Positions 11,969-22,665 of a stretch of 64,000 nucleotides of DNA are shown here, piece by piece (within the stretch, counting starts at the first letter, position 1; every line of letters starts with the position of its first letter). The notes under the pieces were generated by a model. It saw only the letters and a list, made by a program, of their open reading frames with translations, did not search any database and had not been told where the DNA came from. The stretch spans positions 620,001 to 684,000 of the forward strand of contig NHNW01000006.1 in NCBI GenBank assembly GCA_002786025.1. Direction: 5' to 3'. A program made the translations under genes and the position numbers. Source of the stretch: Zasmidium citrigriseum (taxonomy: Eukaryota; Ascomycota; Dothideomycetes; Mycosphaerellales; Mycosphaerellaceae).

Positions 11969-13018
11969 TCAAGCCTTCTCCATCGACCCGCCCGCTTGCT
12001 GGTCTATCTCCATCTTCTCCTCCAGACCACACACATCAAAGATCGTCTTGGGCTTCACGTCTGACGAGATCCCCGTGACTCCATCGCTCTTCAGCCTCTT
12101 CAGAGTCTCACGTATCGCTGTAAAAGCCGGTCCGAGACAAGCGAATGAGAAGATCATCAGCCGGAAGCCCATCTCCTGGGCCTCTTTGGTGGTGATGATT
12201 GGAGTAGCACCATGCTCGACCATGTTGAGTAACAGCGGCATAGGCGCAAGGTCTTTCACTGCCTGTTGTGCCATCTCTTTGCTTGTCACGCCTTCCAGCT
12301 GACCAACGTCGGCGCCAGCATCTCTCGCTGCTCTTAATCGGCGGACTGACTCCTCATATCCATGCTTTTGCAGGGCATCGGTCCTCCCGATTATCACGAT
12401 ATCGCTCCTGGCCTTCTCTTTCGCATTCTTTGCAGCTTTCACCCTCGAAACATACTCTTCCAGCGGTACGACCTCTTTCCCTGCCAAATGACCGCAGCGT
12501 TTCTGGAACAGCTGGTCTTCAATGTGGAAGGCCGCGACACCCGCTCGAGCGTATTCAGTTACAGCTCTGTCGATTATGACTGGGCCACCAAAGCCGGTGT
12601 CCATATCCGCGACCAATGGGATCTTTGGGTCGAGATTTGCTATCATCTCGGCATGGGCTCGCATGTCCGAAAGCTGGGCGATTCCAAGATCAGGCTGGCC
12701 GAGACGTGAAGCTGTTGTACCAGCTCCTGTCATGTACAGAGCATCGAAGCCGACATCAAGAGCTATTCGAGCGGAGAGTCCGTCGTAGACGCCAGGACAA
12801 ACCACGAGTTTGTCCGTGTTGGTAAGCATTTGTCGTAATCGAGTCGATGCGGGCAGGTCTGAAGATGGCTCCAATTCAGGCTGGTTTAGCTGGCGGCTGG
12901 CTATCTTTGATGGTGTTTCTTCATGGTCGACGACGTTGAGCTTCTTCTGGTCAATCATGACATCCGGCGGGTCCAAGCCGACGTTCGGAATGGCATCGTT
13001 GATGAGAGCTGGTGCCAT
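11969..13018 (-). CDS. Isocitrate lyase/PEP mutase superfamily enzyme
   Basis: A single 349-codon exon starting at an ATG at 13018. After an N-terminal extension of ~65 residues the protein follows the superfamily barrel: VVCPGVYDGLSARIA, YMTGAGTTASRLG, the metal-binding strand VADMDTGFGGP, HIEDQ, the loop QKRCGHLAGKEV and IIGRTDAL. The Cys in KRCGH is the catalytic acid/base of the C-C bond lyases and hydrolases (isocitrate, methylisocitrate and dimethylmalate lyases, oxaloacetate acetylhydrolase). True PEP mutases have a different sequence in this loop. So I infer a lyase or hydrolase of a 2-hydroxy or 2-oxo diacid rather than phosphonate chemistry. At 349 residues it is too short for a glyoxylate-cycle isocitrate lyase. 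No targeting sequence is evident. Confidence 0.85.
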   Translation of the reverse strand: MAPALINDAIPNVGLDPPDVMIDQKKLNVVDHEETPSKIASRQLNQPELEPSSDLPASTRLRQMLTNTDKLVVCPGVYDGLSARIALDVGFDALYMTGAGTTASRLGQPDLGIAQLSDMRAHAEMIANLDPKIPLVADMDTGFGGPVIIDRAVTEYARAGVAAFHIEDQLFQKRCGHLAGKEVVPLEEYVSRVKAAKNAKEKARSDIVIIGRTDALQKHGYEESVRRLRAARDAGADVGQLEGVTSKEMAQQAVKDLAPMPLLLNMVEHGATPIITTKEAQEMGFRLMIFSFACLGPAFTAIRETLKRLKSDGVTGISSDVKPKTIFDVCGLEEKMEIDQQAGGSMEKA

Positions 13019-13746
13019 ACTTGGAAAATCTCTGAAGTACCACCCAAGGAGTCAAGTGGTACAGCACGCTCTGAACAATGAGTATGGATATTGAGACCTG
13101 GTAGGTCAGCGTTCAGTCTGGTGGTTTCAACGCCCATTTCACCTCCTGATGCATTGATACACTGACGTAAAGTCGACGCGAGCCCGCAGGAGACTCAACC
13201 ATAATGAGGTCGTGCAGCGACCTGAATAGATAAAGCCTGGATCGATCGCAGAACAGAACCGTAGATCACACTGCATAGGCGGAGGCTGGACTGTTGAAAC
13301 ACTTGGGAACCAATCGCCGCGTTACCAATCAGATCTATGCCCGGAATGGCAAGTGCACGTATTGGATCCGGACGCGGCTTTCACATGTCAATGCACGTGT
13401 GTGAAGAAGGCGTTGGGGAAATATGATGTCAGTGGAGCTCGATTGTTGCAAAGCAAGCCCCTGATTGATCGAAGTTTTTCGTTGACTTCGACGGAGTTGC
13501 AGATGCTTCGCGTCGTCTTTCCGGTGTCTTCTTACAAAGAAACACATTATCAGACGATGTTGTCGCCTCAAAGTCGGAGACATGTCGTGGGCATCCTCGC
13601 AATCGACCGGGGCATCAATTCTTCTTTCTTAGGCAAGAAGGTAAAGTAGGCACAAGAGACTGGCTTATATACAGCACTCACTCAGTCGACCACCGCCAAA
13701 AGCCTTCCCGAAGGCGATCAAGATCCAAGTCAGGCACCGGCTTCGC
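13019..13746. other. Intergenic region
   Basis: About 730 bp holding the promoter of the leftward PEP-mutase-superfamily gene and the 3' flank of the ADP-ribosylglycohydrolase gene. A 98-codon plus-strand frame here shows no protein features. Confidence 0.35.
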
Positions 13747-16332
13747 TCACTCTCCTACAGGAGCCACCTCGATCTGATTTACCATGAACGATCCATCGTT
13801 CACAATCAAGCCAATCCCGCCTCCTTCGTACTGTCCATCAGTCGCCTGCAGCACGAGTTTGCCATTGACATATCCCTTGATACTCTGCCCTTGGACGTCC
13901 AGTGCCAGATCATACGGCAAGCCAACACGCCAGTCGAATTCCACCGCTGCGAGGTCAATCCTCTTCTCATCAAGCGCCTTGACAATGGCAATTCCTCCCG
14001 GCCTCAGCATAACAGCATACCATCGGTTCAGTCCCTGCACCCGTGCTGCGAGGCCATTCGGTCCCGGCTTGTTGCAGATCATGCTCCTGGCCGTCACCTG
14101 GTAGTCGTACCAATCCCGACAACCGCACATCAGACTGCCTTCGCCTTCATCCTGTGCCACTAGGAAGAGCGGCATGTACTCCGGGAAAGTCGTCACGTTG
14201 TTCACCCACGCTCGTCGCCATGGCTCTGAGGGGCTGAAGTGAAAGTACGACTTCTTGGTTGGCTTTGCGAATGTCGTTTTCGGGGAGCCGGTCCATCGCA
14301 TGAAGTCGAACCAGATCGTTCCATTGATGGGCTTGGTAGCGGTCGTGCTGAGGACGATTCCAACCTCTTTGATGGGCTGGTAATCGAAAGCATCCGGTAT
14401 TTCGAATTTCATCTCGCATACACCATCCTCTCCGAAACCATTGGACGGTCCATCCAATGTGAACAGGGACTCCGTCTCGGTGTATGACTTCAGTCGAAAG
14501 GAGGCCTTGAGGTCTTTTAAAGAGAGGTCTTTGCTTGCATATAGGCGTGCTTTCAGCGTTTGGCCCGGATAGACGAGCGGCGAGGCCTGCAAGTCGTAGT
14601 GAGTCGGCTCGAGTGCAAATCTTGGCATGAAAGTGTCTGTCAGAACCTCGACCCCTTCGATTGCGGTCGTAAAGCCATTGAGCGATATTGCCAGCGCGGG
14701 ATCTTCTGGTCCGACTCCTTGTTGCAGTCGAACGAGATTGGGCATCAAAGAAGGACTGGAGCTTTGGAAACCCTGGACGCTTCCAGGCGGCGTGAAATGA
14801 TACTGAGCACCTGCGGACTTCATTAGATTGAATCCACGAATGAGAAAACACCTCATACCGTCTTTTGGTGCTGCGAGGGGCTTCTCGCCAGCCATTTTTC
14901 GGCCTAGGTTCGTGAGATCTAGAGCCACTCGAGCGCAATTGTTCACTGAGTATCCTCCGTCAGCTGTGGAGATGAGCATTCGATCGGCAAGCGGCCTTCA
15001 AACAGGCACCACTGTTGTCAGCATTTGGCATTGAATCATTGAAATGGAGGATGTGAATCCATACCCTAGCCAATCCGGTCCATCTTCAAAGCCTTTCAAG
15101 CCGTGCATGATACCTAAAAGAGCGCCCACGTTCCCTCCATTTGAGTCGGTGTCCCAACCAGCAGTGACACACAACGAAAGGCCTGGAGACACTCGGTCAG
15201 CTGGGTCTAACATTACACACAAAGATCGATCCCACCTTCATGAAAGGAATGACCACCGTACAGCAGAGCAACGATCTTGAGACCATGATTCGGAACCACG
15301 TTAGGCATTGGGTAGCCATCCTTGGTCAGCTTGTCTGGTCCGTATTTGTCTTCGAGCCGTTGCCTGGTGACCTCCCAATCGCCATCCTTTTCGAACCAGT
15401 CACGAATCTCGACTGTCGACTTGGCCACCAGCGATTCTGCTGGTATGTGCTTCAAACCTGTATCGATCAAATGATTGACATCCTTCGATCTGAATGCTTC
15501 GGCTTCCATCGCGCCCTTTAAGACGTATTAGATTGGCCAGAACCATCGACAAAAGGCAAGTCTCAAATCGTCCCGAACACTCACCCACATCATGGCGCCA
15601 TAAATACCCTCTCCGTCGTGGCTTACTGAGGCGGCTGCACCAGCAAGTTTGACTGCGAGATCTGGATTGCCTGTCTGAAGTCAGATCGAATGCCTTTTAT
15701 ATTCCAAAGCACCGCTCACCAGGGCAGCACATCGCAAACGCATCCATGAAAATCTGTCCGCCGATAGACTCTGCGATGTTCCTGCCGTTGGTAGAAATGG
15801 CACCGCTCTTCGGAGCTTCACAAACGAGCGTCAGCTGCTTCTGAAGATCTTCATTGGCGCTTTTGACTCACCCGGAATGCCTTTCTTTAGATTCAGAAAG
15901 GCAGTATGTTCTGTCGTCACTCCATTCCCGCTCCAAGAGAAGACTGATCGTTTCTCGACTACATTGTTGAGCCTGAATGAGATCACATTAGCCCCAATCG
16001 TCTTAGGGGTCATGATCAGCATACCAAGTCTTTCCAATCTCCTCTGCACTCAACTCCTTTGCGCCGTGCTCTTCCAGTGCTCGAACTGCCATGAACGTTG
16101 CTGAGACATCATCGTCTGTAATAACCAGCTCATCGAAGCGGCCTGAGCCTTCGGCTGTCTTTGAGTGGACGTAGTATCTCACTTGACCAAGATCGGCTAC
16201 TATCTTCTCGCGGGTCCATCCTTCGAATGGACGTCCAAGGTAGACACCGATGACTTTTGCAAGTACAGCAGCGTATACTCGCTCGGCGTGATCGGACGGT
16301 AGAGCCGCCGAGCTCTGAGACGTGCCAGTCAT
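13747..16332 (-). CDS. ADP-ribosylglycohydrolase with C-terminal jelly-roll-like domain
   Basis: Seven exons read leftward: 16025..16332, 15872..15972, 15720..15815, 15585..15670, 15236..15515, 15065..15182 and 13747..14995. All phases close, giving 745 residues. Residues ~1-365 are an ADP-ribosylglycohydrolase (ARH/DraG-type) fold: AKVIGVYLGRPFEG, the metal-binding TDDDVSATF, GGQIFMDAF, SVSHDGEGIYGAMMWGA and the second acidic cluster GWDTDSNGGNVGALLG. The metal ligands are present, so it should be active. ARH enzymes cleave ADP-ribose from proteins or small molecules. Residues ~370-745 form a second, beta-rich part ending with GYVNGKLVLQATDGQY then GGGIGLIVNDG, which resembles LamG/DUF1080-like beta-sandwich domains that bind or process glycans. 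That assignment is inference. No signal peptide. Divergent from the alpha/beta hydrolase at 17083, with 750 bp between the starts. Confidence 0.88.
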
Positions 16333-17082
16333 GTTGTGCAAGGCAGCTGGTAGATATTAAGTGTCCGAGCAGACGTTGATGTGTCAACCGGAATCGAAGT
16401 GATTTGTGGGGAGTTGCAAGCCCCTTTCCGTGACACCGATGGTACTGGGACTGCTCATATGTATGCTGAAAGTGTTCATGGAAGGACACAAGATGCCAAA
16501 TGGATTGTCTTTCAACGCCCAAGCTGGTCCATACGAACGCACAGGTACGTGTACCATAAGTCATCTTAATGAAAACATTCGTCTGAATGAGTCGTTTATT
16601 CCAGAGCCGACGCCACTACGTATGGCGCACGAGTAGCATCGCTATCGAGAGTCTCTCGATAGGTGGACCTGCATGCACCGTCCTGAGGCTGTTGCGGACA
16701 GTGGTCCCGAAAGAGGTGCCTTGATGCAAGCTCTCCTGCAGTGTGTCGTCTAGCGAAGGCGGGAGTGTTCGAAGAGATCAAGCCTTTGCCATGCGGCTGG
16801 AAATTCCGATTGCATGAAACTCATTTTGGTGATCTGATTGGTGAGGCTTACGAGCAGGATCAAGAAGAGCGAGGCTTTTCGGTGCAGCCGAACGACCACC
16901 TTCTCAGATCCGGCTTGCGACAAGTTATGAAACGGCTCAGATTGCTGGAGCGTTCATGTAGCCGGTGCAGAATATGCAAGCCAAGATGTCCCTCGCAGGT
17001 CGACCAGCAGCTACTCGTTGCTTGTCCTCGATTTGGGTCATTGACCACACGCTCAAGACTTACCATTCTCGCCAAGACGATC
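16333..17082. promoter_or_regulatory. Divergent intergenic region of ARH and alpha/beta hydrolase genes
   Basis: The 750 bp between two outward-facing ATGs must contain both promoters, so coregulation is possible. A 146-codon plus-strand frame crosses its right end and merges with exon 1 of the hydrolase, but its upstream part has no protein features. Confidence 0.4.
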
Positions 17083-18221
17083 ATGGGTTCTATAGATGAG
17101 TGGACTGCTCTGTCGTTACCAGATCCAGAATGGGAGCAAGTGAGTTCTAACATCCAACAGCTTTCAGAGTCGAAGTGCTAGGAAGACTAACGAAAGGTGC
17201 AGGCCAGCGAGGCAGTTTTCGGCAAACAAGGTCCCACATTCGACGTATTAGGAGACATCGCAGCTCTTCGTGCAAAGATGAAAAGCGCCACTCGGAAGAA
17301 AGACGTCGCAAATGTCAAGAAGACCGACGTCCAAATCCCAGTGGAGAATCACTGTTCAATTCCTGCTCGAGTATACCAGAGACAGGAGAGTTCTGAGCCT
17401 GGTCCTCTTGTGGTCATGATTCATGGCGGCGGTTGGTGTTTGGGTGGTTTGGAAGACGACGATATCGTTGCGCAACTGATGGTACTGCGGCTCGGCGTCG
17501 TCTGCGTAAATCTCGACTATCGACTTGCCCCTGAACACAAGTTCCCCACGGCCGTCTATGATTGCTTGCGTGGCACGAATTGGGTAAGTAATCCGAAGAG
17601 TCCAGTTGAATGCGTTACTGACAGCGGAATGTCCAGGCAGCAGCAAACGCTGAACACTTCAATGCAGACCCATCCAAGGGCTTCATCCTGGTGGGAGCAT
17701 CAGCTGGAGGCAATCTGGCCTGCGCTGTCGCTCTGATGCGCCGAGACGCAAAGGCACAGCCACCATTGACAGGACTGCATCTGATCATTCCCGCTCTGGT
17801 CCATCCAGACCACGTTCCAGCAAAGTACAAGGCGGACCTTCAATCGTGGGAGCAGAACAAGAATGCCCCAGTCATGAAGGCATCAACCTTGCGGATGTGT
17901 ATTGATCATTATGCCTCAGAGGAAGACCACAAGAATCCGATGTTTAGCCCACTGCTTTGGCCGACGGGACATGCTGGACTTCCACCTTGCTTCCTTCAGG
18001 TCTGTGGCAGAGATGTCCTTCGCGACGAGGCCCTCATCTTTGAAAGGTTGCTACGGACGCAACACGGCGTGCTGACGAGACTGAATGTCTATCCCGGTAT
18101 GCCTCATGGCTTCAGTGGGATTCTACCGGACTTGGACGCCAGCAAGAGATTCGAAGAAGATCGATTCGCGGGATGTCAGTGGTTGTTGGTACAGAGGCAG
18201 AAGTGGTGGATGCTTTTGTGA
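17083..18221 (+). CDS. Alpha/beta hydrolase, HSL (hormone-sensitive lipase-like) type
   Basis: Exons 17083..17139, 17203..17583 and 17637..18221 with introns of 63 and 53 nt (both phase 0) encode 340 residues. The oxyanion-hole motif HGGGW lies near residue 93. The nucleophile elbow GASAGG gives Ser168, and the rest of the triad is Asp272 (CGRDVLRDEAL) and His303 (GMPHGF). This is the complete catalytic set of the alpha/beta-hydrolase-3 family, which hydrolyses short-chain esters, lactones or related bonds. No signal peptide is visible, so it is likely cytosolic. The DYRLAPEHKFP motif, also typical of the family, is present. The small first exon (19 codons) is well supported by its donor and acceptor. 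Confidence 0.9.
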
Positions 18222-18555
18222 AGGCGATATGTCGATCAAAGCAGCCGCACACATCTTCGAGAACATGAAGCCTTGATTTAGACTCGTATTGATAGATCTC
18301 ATCGCATTACAGTCAGCTCATCGACGACTTCCAATCCTCCTGTCCGCGGTGTACGTCGTGGGGAGGTCCATCCTTTCAAGTAATTGGACTTTGGTCCAGA
18401 TGGTTGCCATACCACTCAGTACGTGGTCTGACACTCGCATACTCGCCGACGAGTCAGGTCTCCGGATTATGCACGCTGCTCGACCTGAAAATGATCTGAT
18501 AAGTACCTGTGCCTCTGGTCGTTTTGCTGACATCAACATACACAAGGTATGTATT
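18222..18555. other. Short intergenic stretch
   Basis: About 330 bp between convergent coding ends. I see no feature in it beyond presumed 3' UTR sequence. Confidence 0.3.
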
Positions 18556-18981
18556 CTAATGTCGGAAATTCATCCACTTCGGCTCCAATGACCTCGCTTT
18601 GAGATCGTTCTCCATTCGTTTCGACGTCGATGTAAGCCAGCATACTGATAAAAGCACCCCAAGCAGCAAAGTCGAAAGGAGTGTGCTCTCTGGCAGCACG
18701 AGATCGATAAGCAATGCGGCGTCCTCGACCAAGCTTTCCAAGATCGAGGGCAAGAGAAGCCAGAATATGTTGACAAGTCTCCGGAGATCGATATTCTTCG
18801 AGTACGTTTCCAAATCGTTGTATTGCGATGCGAATGTCATGATGGTGGAAGGCGAATGCAGAGACAGTTCACGCATCGATGTCTCCCAAGTCTGCCTCGT
18901 CCAAACTCGCCCCGGAGTCTTCGTCGCCGTCCGTCGTTTGGTCTTTGACTCCGTAACTGCGGTACGTTTATGCAACGCCAT
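18556..18981 (-). CDS. Small hypothetical membrane protein
   Basis: An ATG-initiated 141-codon minus-strand frame. The N-terminal half is basic and Thr/Ser-rich (TESKTKRRTATKTPGR). The C-terminal half has two hydrophobic segments, LVNIFWLLLPSILESL and STLLSTLLLGVLLSVCWL, separated by an acidic loop, and then a basic tail (STSKRMENDLKAR). That pattern suggests a small two-span membrane protein. No family is recognised, and an antisense plus-strand frame of similar length covers the same bases, so the call rests on the hydrophobic pattern alone. Confidence 0.35.
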   Translation of the reverse strand: MALHKRTAVTESKTKRRTATKTPGRVWTRQTWETSMRELSLHSPSTIMTFASQYNDLETYSKNIDLRRLVNIFWLLLPSILESLVEDAALLIDLVLPESTLLSTLLLGVLLSVCWLTSTSKRMENDLKARSLEPKWMNFRH

Positions 18982-19502
18982 AAGAGTTTAAGCTTCGCTA
19001 TGCATGTCCGACCCCCAAAGCTTCACAAACATGTGTCGTAAATTTGGCCAATGAGAGAAGACTTGGAACCTAGCCAGATCAGCCTCCCCTTCAATGGTGC
19101 TTAGCGGGTAGCTGATCACGCTGGTCTCGTACAGTTGCTGGACAACTTATTGATCTAAGTTACGAAAAGTGGACAGTCGAGCTGCGGAGTATTGCCTGTC
19201 TCTCCAACATTGACTTCGAGCCCAGTGCAGCAAATCATCGCGGCATCATTTCGTGGCGTCTGGGGAGGCGGAGACATAGGCGGGTGGGCAAAATCGAGTC
19301 CGGCGCTGGAGGTATGTTCGAGAAGTCGGACAGAAGCGAGGGGCTGCAGATCCGCCCTGCCATCGTTTGATCATACAGAGTATCGTGCTTTTAGCTTGGG
19401 CGTAAATATCTGGTCGCTCTCTTCGTTCGCTTCATTCCGTCCAGGAATTTGTTGACACCTCTGCATCCTGAGAAGCTGCAAGCCGCAGCTGCGTGCGCGA
19501 CC
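18982..19502. promoter_or_regulatory. Upstream region of sugar transporter
   Basis: About 520 bp between the start of the leftward small gene and the start of the rightward MFS transporter, so a divergent promoter region if the small gene is real. No specific site is recognised. Confidence 0.3.
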
Positions 19503-21574
19503 ATGGCGACGACGACAACGACGACCATGATGGGCGAGGAACCCAAGAAGAAGACTGTCGAGCATCTGGAGCAAGGAGGTGCCGTTACCATCCAGGACGT
19601 AGCCGCTGCTGGAGGAGCAGACGATGAGCTCAACATGACTCTGGGCGAGGCGTTTCGCAGCCATCGACCTGCAATTCTTTGGGCAATGGCAATATCATTG
19701 CAGGGCGTCATGGAAGGATACAACATCGCCTTGGTTGGTGCACTTGTGGCAGCGCCTGCGTAAGCTCCTCTCAGAGTCGTCAGTCCTATTGCATCGCTGA
19801 CAACAATGGAAGATTTGTCGAGAGATATGGTTCGTACTATGGGCCTGAGCTGGGTTGGCAGATCAGCTTCGCCTGGCAGATGGCCTTTGGGTTGGGGGCC
19901 GCGGCTGGTGGAATCGTTGGTGGCCTGCTGAGCGGATACATGATCGAGAAGCTCGGTGCTCGGCTCACCATCATGTCGGCGCATGTCGTTCTCTGCGGAA
20001 CCATCGCCATCACGTTCTGCGCACCGAGTATCGAGGTCCTCTTCGTTGGCTGTCTCTGCAACGGTCTTCCTTGGGGCATCCTAGCTGGCGTGGTACGTAA
20101 AGTCGAGGGCAGAGGCCATCCTACAATGTGTAAAAGCGGCTGCTGACCGCCTGATTCTCAGGGCCCGACATATGCTAGTGAAGTGAGTCGAGGCAGCATC
20201 ACAACTCTGAGCAAGTTGACTGACAAGAATGTTATCAGGTGTGTCCCACCGCCGTGCGCGGGTACCTGATCAACTTTGTCAACTTCGCTTGGTCGTCTGG
20301 TGGCTTGCTCGCAGCCGGAGTGCTGCAGCCATGCTCGACAGTGATGAGCCAATGGTGCGTTTCAGACAAACCAAAGTATGCGTGGGAGATGCTGACACCG
20401 TGAATGAAGGGCATACCGGATCCCTTTTGCGTTGCAATGGTTGTGGCCGCTTCCGCTCTTTCTAATTGCCTTCTTTGCTCCATCATCGCCATGGTGGTTG
20501 ATACGCCGCGGCCGAATCGAGGAAACACGGAAGTCCCTCCGACGTCTGACAAGAGGCCTCTCCGATCAAGAAATTGATGCAAAGATTGCCCTCATGAAAC
20601 ACACTGATGACTACGAGAAGATGACCAAGACGGAGTCAAGCTTCAAAGACTGCTTCAAGGGCGCTAATCTTCCGCGAACAGAGGTTGCTGCTGCGTCTCT
20701 CACAGCTCAGGCCATCACAGGCCAAGTGCTCGCGGCGAGTCCGGTGAGTTCACAAGAAGCGAACTGAGTACCAATCGCTGACTAGGTGCCTGCAGACGTA
20801 CTTCTTGTTGCAAGTCGGCGTAAGCGCAGCACAATCATTCAGATGGAGCATCGGCGCGGCGGCGCTGGGTGTTGCCGGCAACTTTGTCTGCTGGGCGCTC
20901 ATGTCATACTTTGGCCGACGACGCCTCTTCCTCACGGGGCTAGCTGGCTGCGCTGCCAGTCTCATGATCGTCGGCGTACTCGACTCGTTCAGTGGCTCGA
21001 GCATTCCGTTCGTCCAGGCATCGATGTGTCTTGTTTGGATGGCGATATACTCCTCCATCGTTGCGCCGGTGTCATACACCATAGCAGGCGAGATTTCAGC
21101 TACAAGAGTTCGATCGCAGACGATGGGACTGTCGCGAGCCGTCTTTGGAATCTTGAGTGTCACCGCGGGCGTCGTCCAGACCTATGTAACCAATCCCACC
21201 GGGTATGTGATCAGATTTTGAACCAGTCCCCTTTCGTGCTTGGCGCGCGTGCTGACCAGTGCTCGTCTTTCTTCAGGGCCAACATTCAGGGAAAGGCGGC
21301 GTATCTCTGGTGAGCATGACTCCTCATCGCTGCCCCTGAGCATGCTAACACGTCCACCTCCAGGTTCGGTGGCTCGACGATCCTGTTCGCGTGGGCCTTC
21401 TTTCGACTTCCCGAGAGCAAAGGCCGGACGTACGAAGAGCTTGATGTCCTGTTCGAGACCGGGGTCAACGCCCGCGAGTTTCGAAAGGAGCATGTGGATG
21501 TGATTACTGAGAACGGCAAAATCTTGGAGGATGGTCATGACGATCTCGCGGGCATTCATCGCAACAAGAACTAA
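19503..21574 (+). CDS. MFS sugar transporter, maltose/alpha-glucoside permease-like
   Basis: Eight exons: 19503..19759, 19813..20092, 20162..20182, 20239..20354, 20410..20743, 20796..21202, 21277..21309 and 21364..21574. All phases close to give 552 residues. The third exon is only 21 nt (GPTYASE) and the seventh 33 nt. Family landmarks include RYGSYYGPELGWQISFAWQM in the first loop, GYMIEKLGARLTI (the GxxxD/E-(R/K)-x-G-R-type loop motif), GVGPTYASEVCPTAVRGYL, the central SPWWLIRRGRIEE, FGRRRLFLTG and the C-terminal FFRLPESKGRTYEELD. These are typical of the fungal maltose permease (MAL31-like) branch of the sugar porter family, expected to be a plasma-membrane H+ symporter for alpha-glucosides. 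The N terminus starts with a run of Thr (MATTTTTTMM). Confidence 0.92.
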
Positions 21575-21702
21575 CCTGTTGCCCCATTCCATCCTGCGGA
21601 AGAGGTGCAGGGCAATGTGTTGCATTCCGGGTGCGAGCGCATAGCTTTTCGTGAGCAACGATCGTTGAATTTGGGAATTGCTTCTTCATGCGTTGTTGAC
21701 CT

Positions 21703-22665
21703 TCATCCAGTCCTGAAAGGCAGCCAACGTCTCAATCGCATGTTGATCTCAACGAAGTTCTCTTCATTCTCCGGCGTGATGATGCTGTGTCGAATGAGAA
21801 AGTCCACGACGACAGCTCCAGCATCCGGCTTGAACTTTCCATCCAGCAAGGCATTCTTCACCTCTTCGATGCTCATGCAGTAGAAAGAGTCCACTTCATC
21901 ATCTCGAGGCTTCGGCTTGACGTCGTCTGGAAGTTCAATCTCATAGATCCAGATGTAGTCCGGCTGAACCAGTCCTTGCTCGCCAGGGAACCCTTTACCA
22001 GTGACGCCCATATGCGAGAGCACGCCTTTTGATTTTGCATGCTGGCGAATGAGGTCTTCCGGAAGAGAGGCTTCTTCGTCCGCTTCTTCGATGATTGTTT
22101 GGAAGGGTGGCGTACCAGACTTGACGCCGCCTGCGACAGCACTGTCGAGCATATTTGGATACGTGTAGAGGTGGGCGGATCGCTTTTGCACCCAGAGCCT
22201 CATGCTGCCATCTGCCGTCTTACTATAAGCGACCAGATGTGCTCCGCGGGTGGTGATGCCGAATAGGGAAGAGCTGAATCGTTCGACATATACTGGAGAG
22301 CCATACCGTGCTCCGGGGATGGCGAACGGCTCCGAGTGTCTCTTGCAGAACACATGAAAGAGATCATTCTCAATGCAGCGATCCACGACTTCCTGGAAAG
22401 CGGCATTCACAGCTGTCGCAGTATCCTTGCCGTTGGAGCTGTCTACGACCCGCACAGTGCGTGGATGCTCGTGGGAAATGGAGAAATTCGACGTCCATGG
22501 CATCTTCTCGACGATCTCTGGTAGCATGTATCCATGTGGCTGGTCATCGTCTGGGAGGTAGAGTTTGTAGTACTTGTCGGCAGCGGCTGGATCGTGAGGA
22601 AAGTCATCACAGGCTTTCATTGCCTCCAGAAACGAGCTGTGCTTGACGCCGTTGGCCATGATCAT
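21703..22665 (-). CDS. DUF4743-Nudix hydrolase, TNR3/YJR142W-like
   Basis: A single 320-codon exon. The N-terminal ~120 residues (FLEAMKACDDFP...GYMLPEIVEKMPW) match the DUF4743 region found ahead of the Nudix fold in fungal TNR3/YJR142W proteins. The Nudix domain spans about residues 130-300, with GITTRGAHLVAYSK, LDSAVAGGVKSGTPPFQTII and EEADEEASLPEDL. Relatives hydrolyse diphosphates, including damaged forms of thiamine diphosphate. The Nudix box deviates from consensus: the first Glu after the Gly is replaced in SGTPPF, and the Arg of REUxEE is Glu, although the catalytic Glu cluster EADEE is kept. The thiamin pyrophosphokinase domain that follows in S. pombe Tnr3 is absent. Convergent with the MFS gene, with 128 bp between stops. 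Confidence 0.85.
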   Translation of the reverse strand: MIMANGVKHSSFLEAMKACDDFPHDPAAADKYYKLYLPDDDQPHGYMLPEIVEKMPWTSNFSISHEHPRTVRVVDSSNGKDTATAVNAAFQEVVDRCIENDLFHVFCKRHSEPFAIPGARYGSPVYVERFSSSLFGITTRGAHLVAYSKTADGSMRLWVQKRSAHLYTYPNMLDSAVAGGVKSGTPPFQTIIEEADEEASLPEDLIRQHAKSKGVLSHMGVTGKGFPGEQGLVQPDYIWIYEIELPDDVKPKPRDDEVDSFYCMSIEEVKNALLDGKFKPDAGAVVVDFLIRHSIITPENEENFVEINMRLRRWLPFRTG

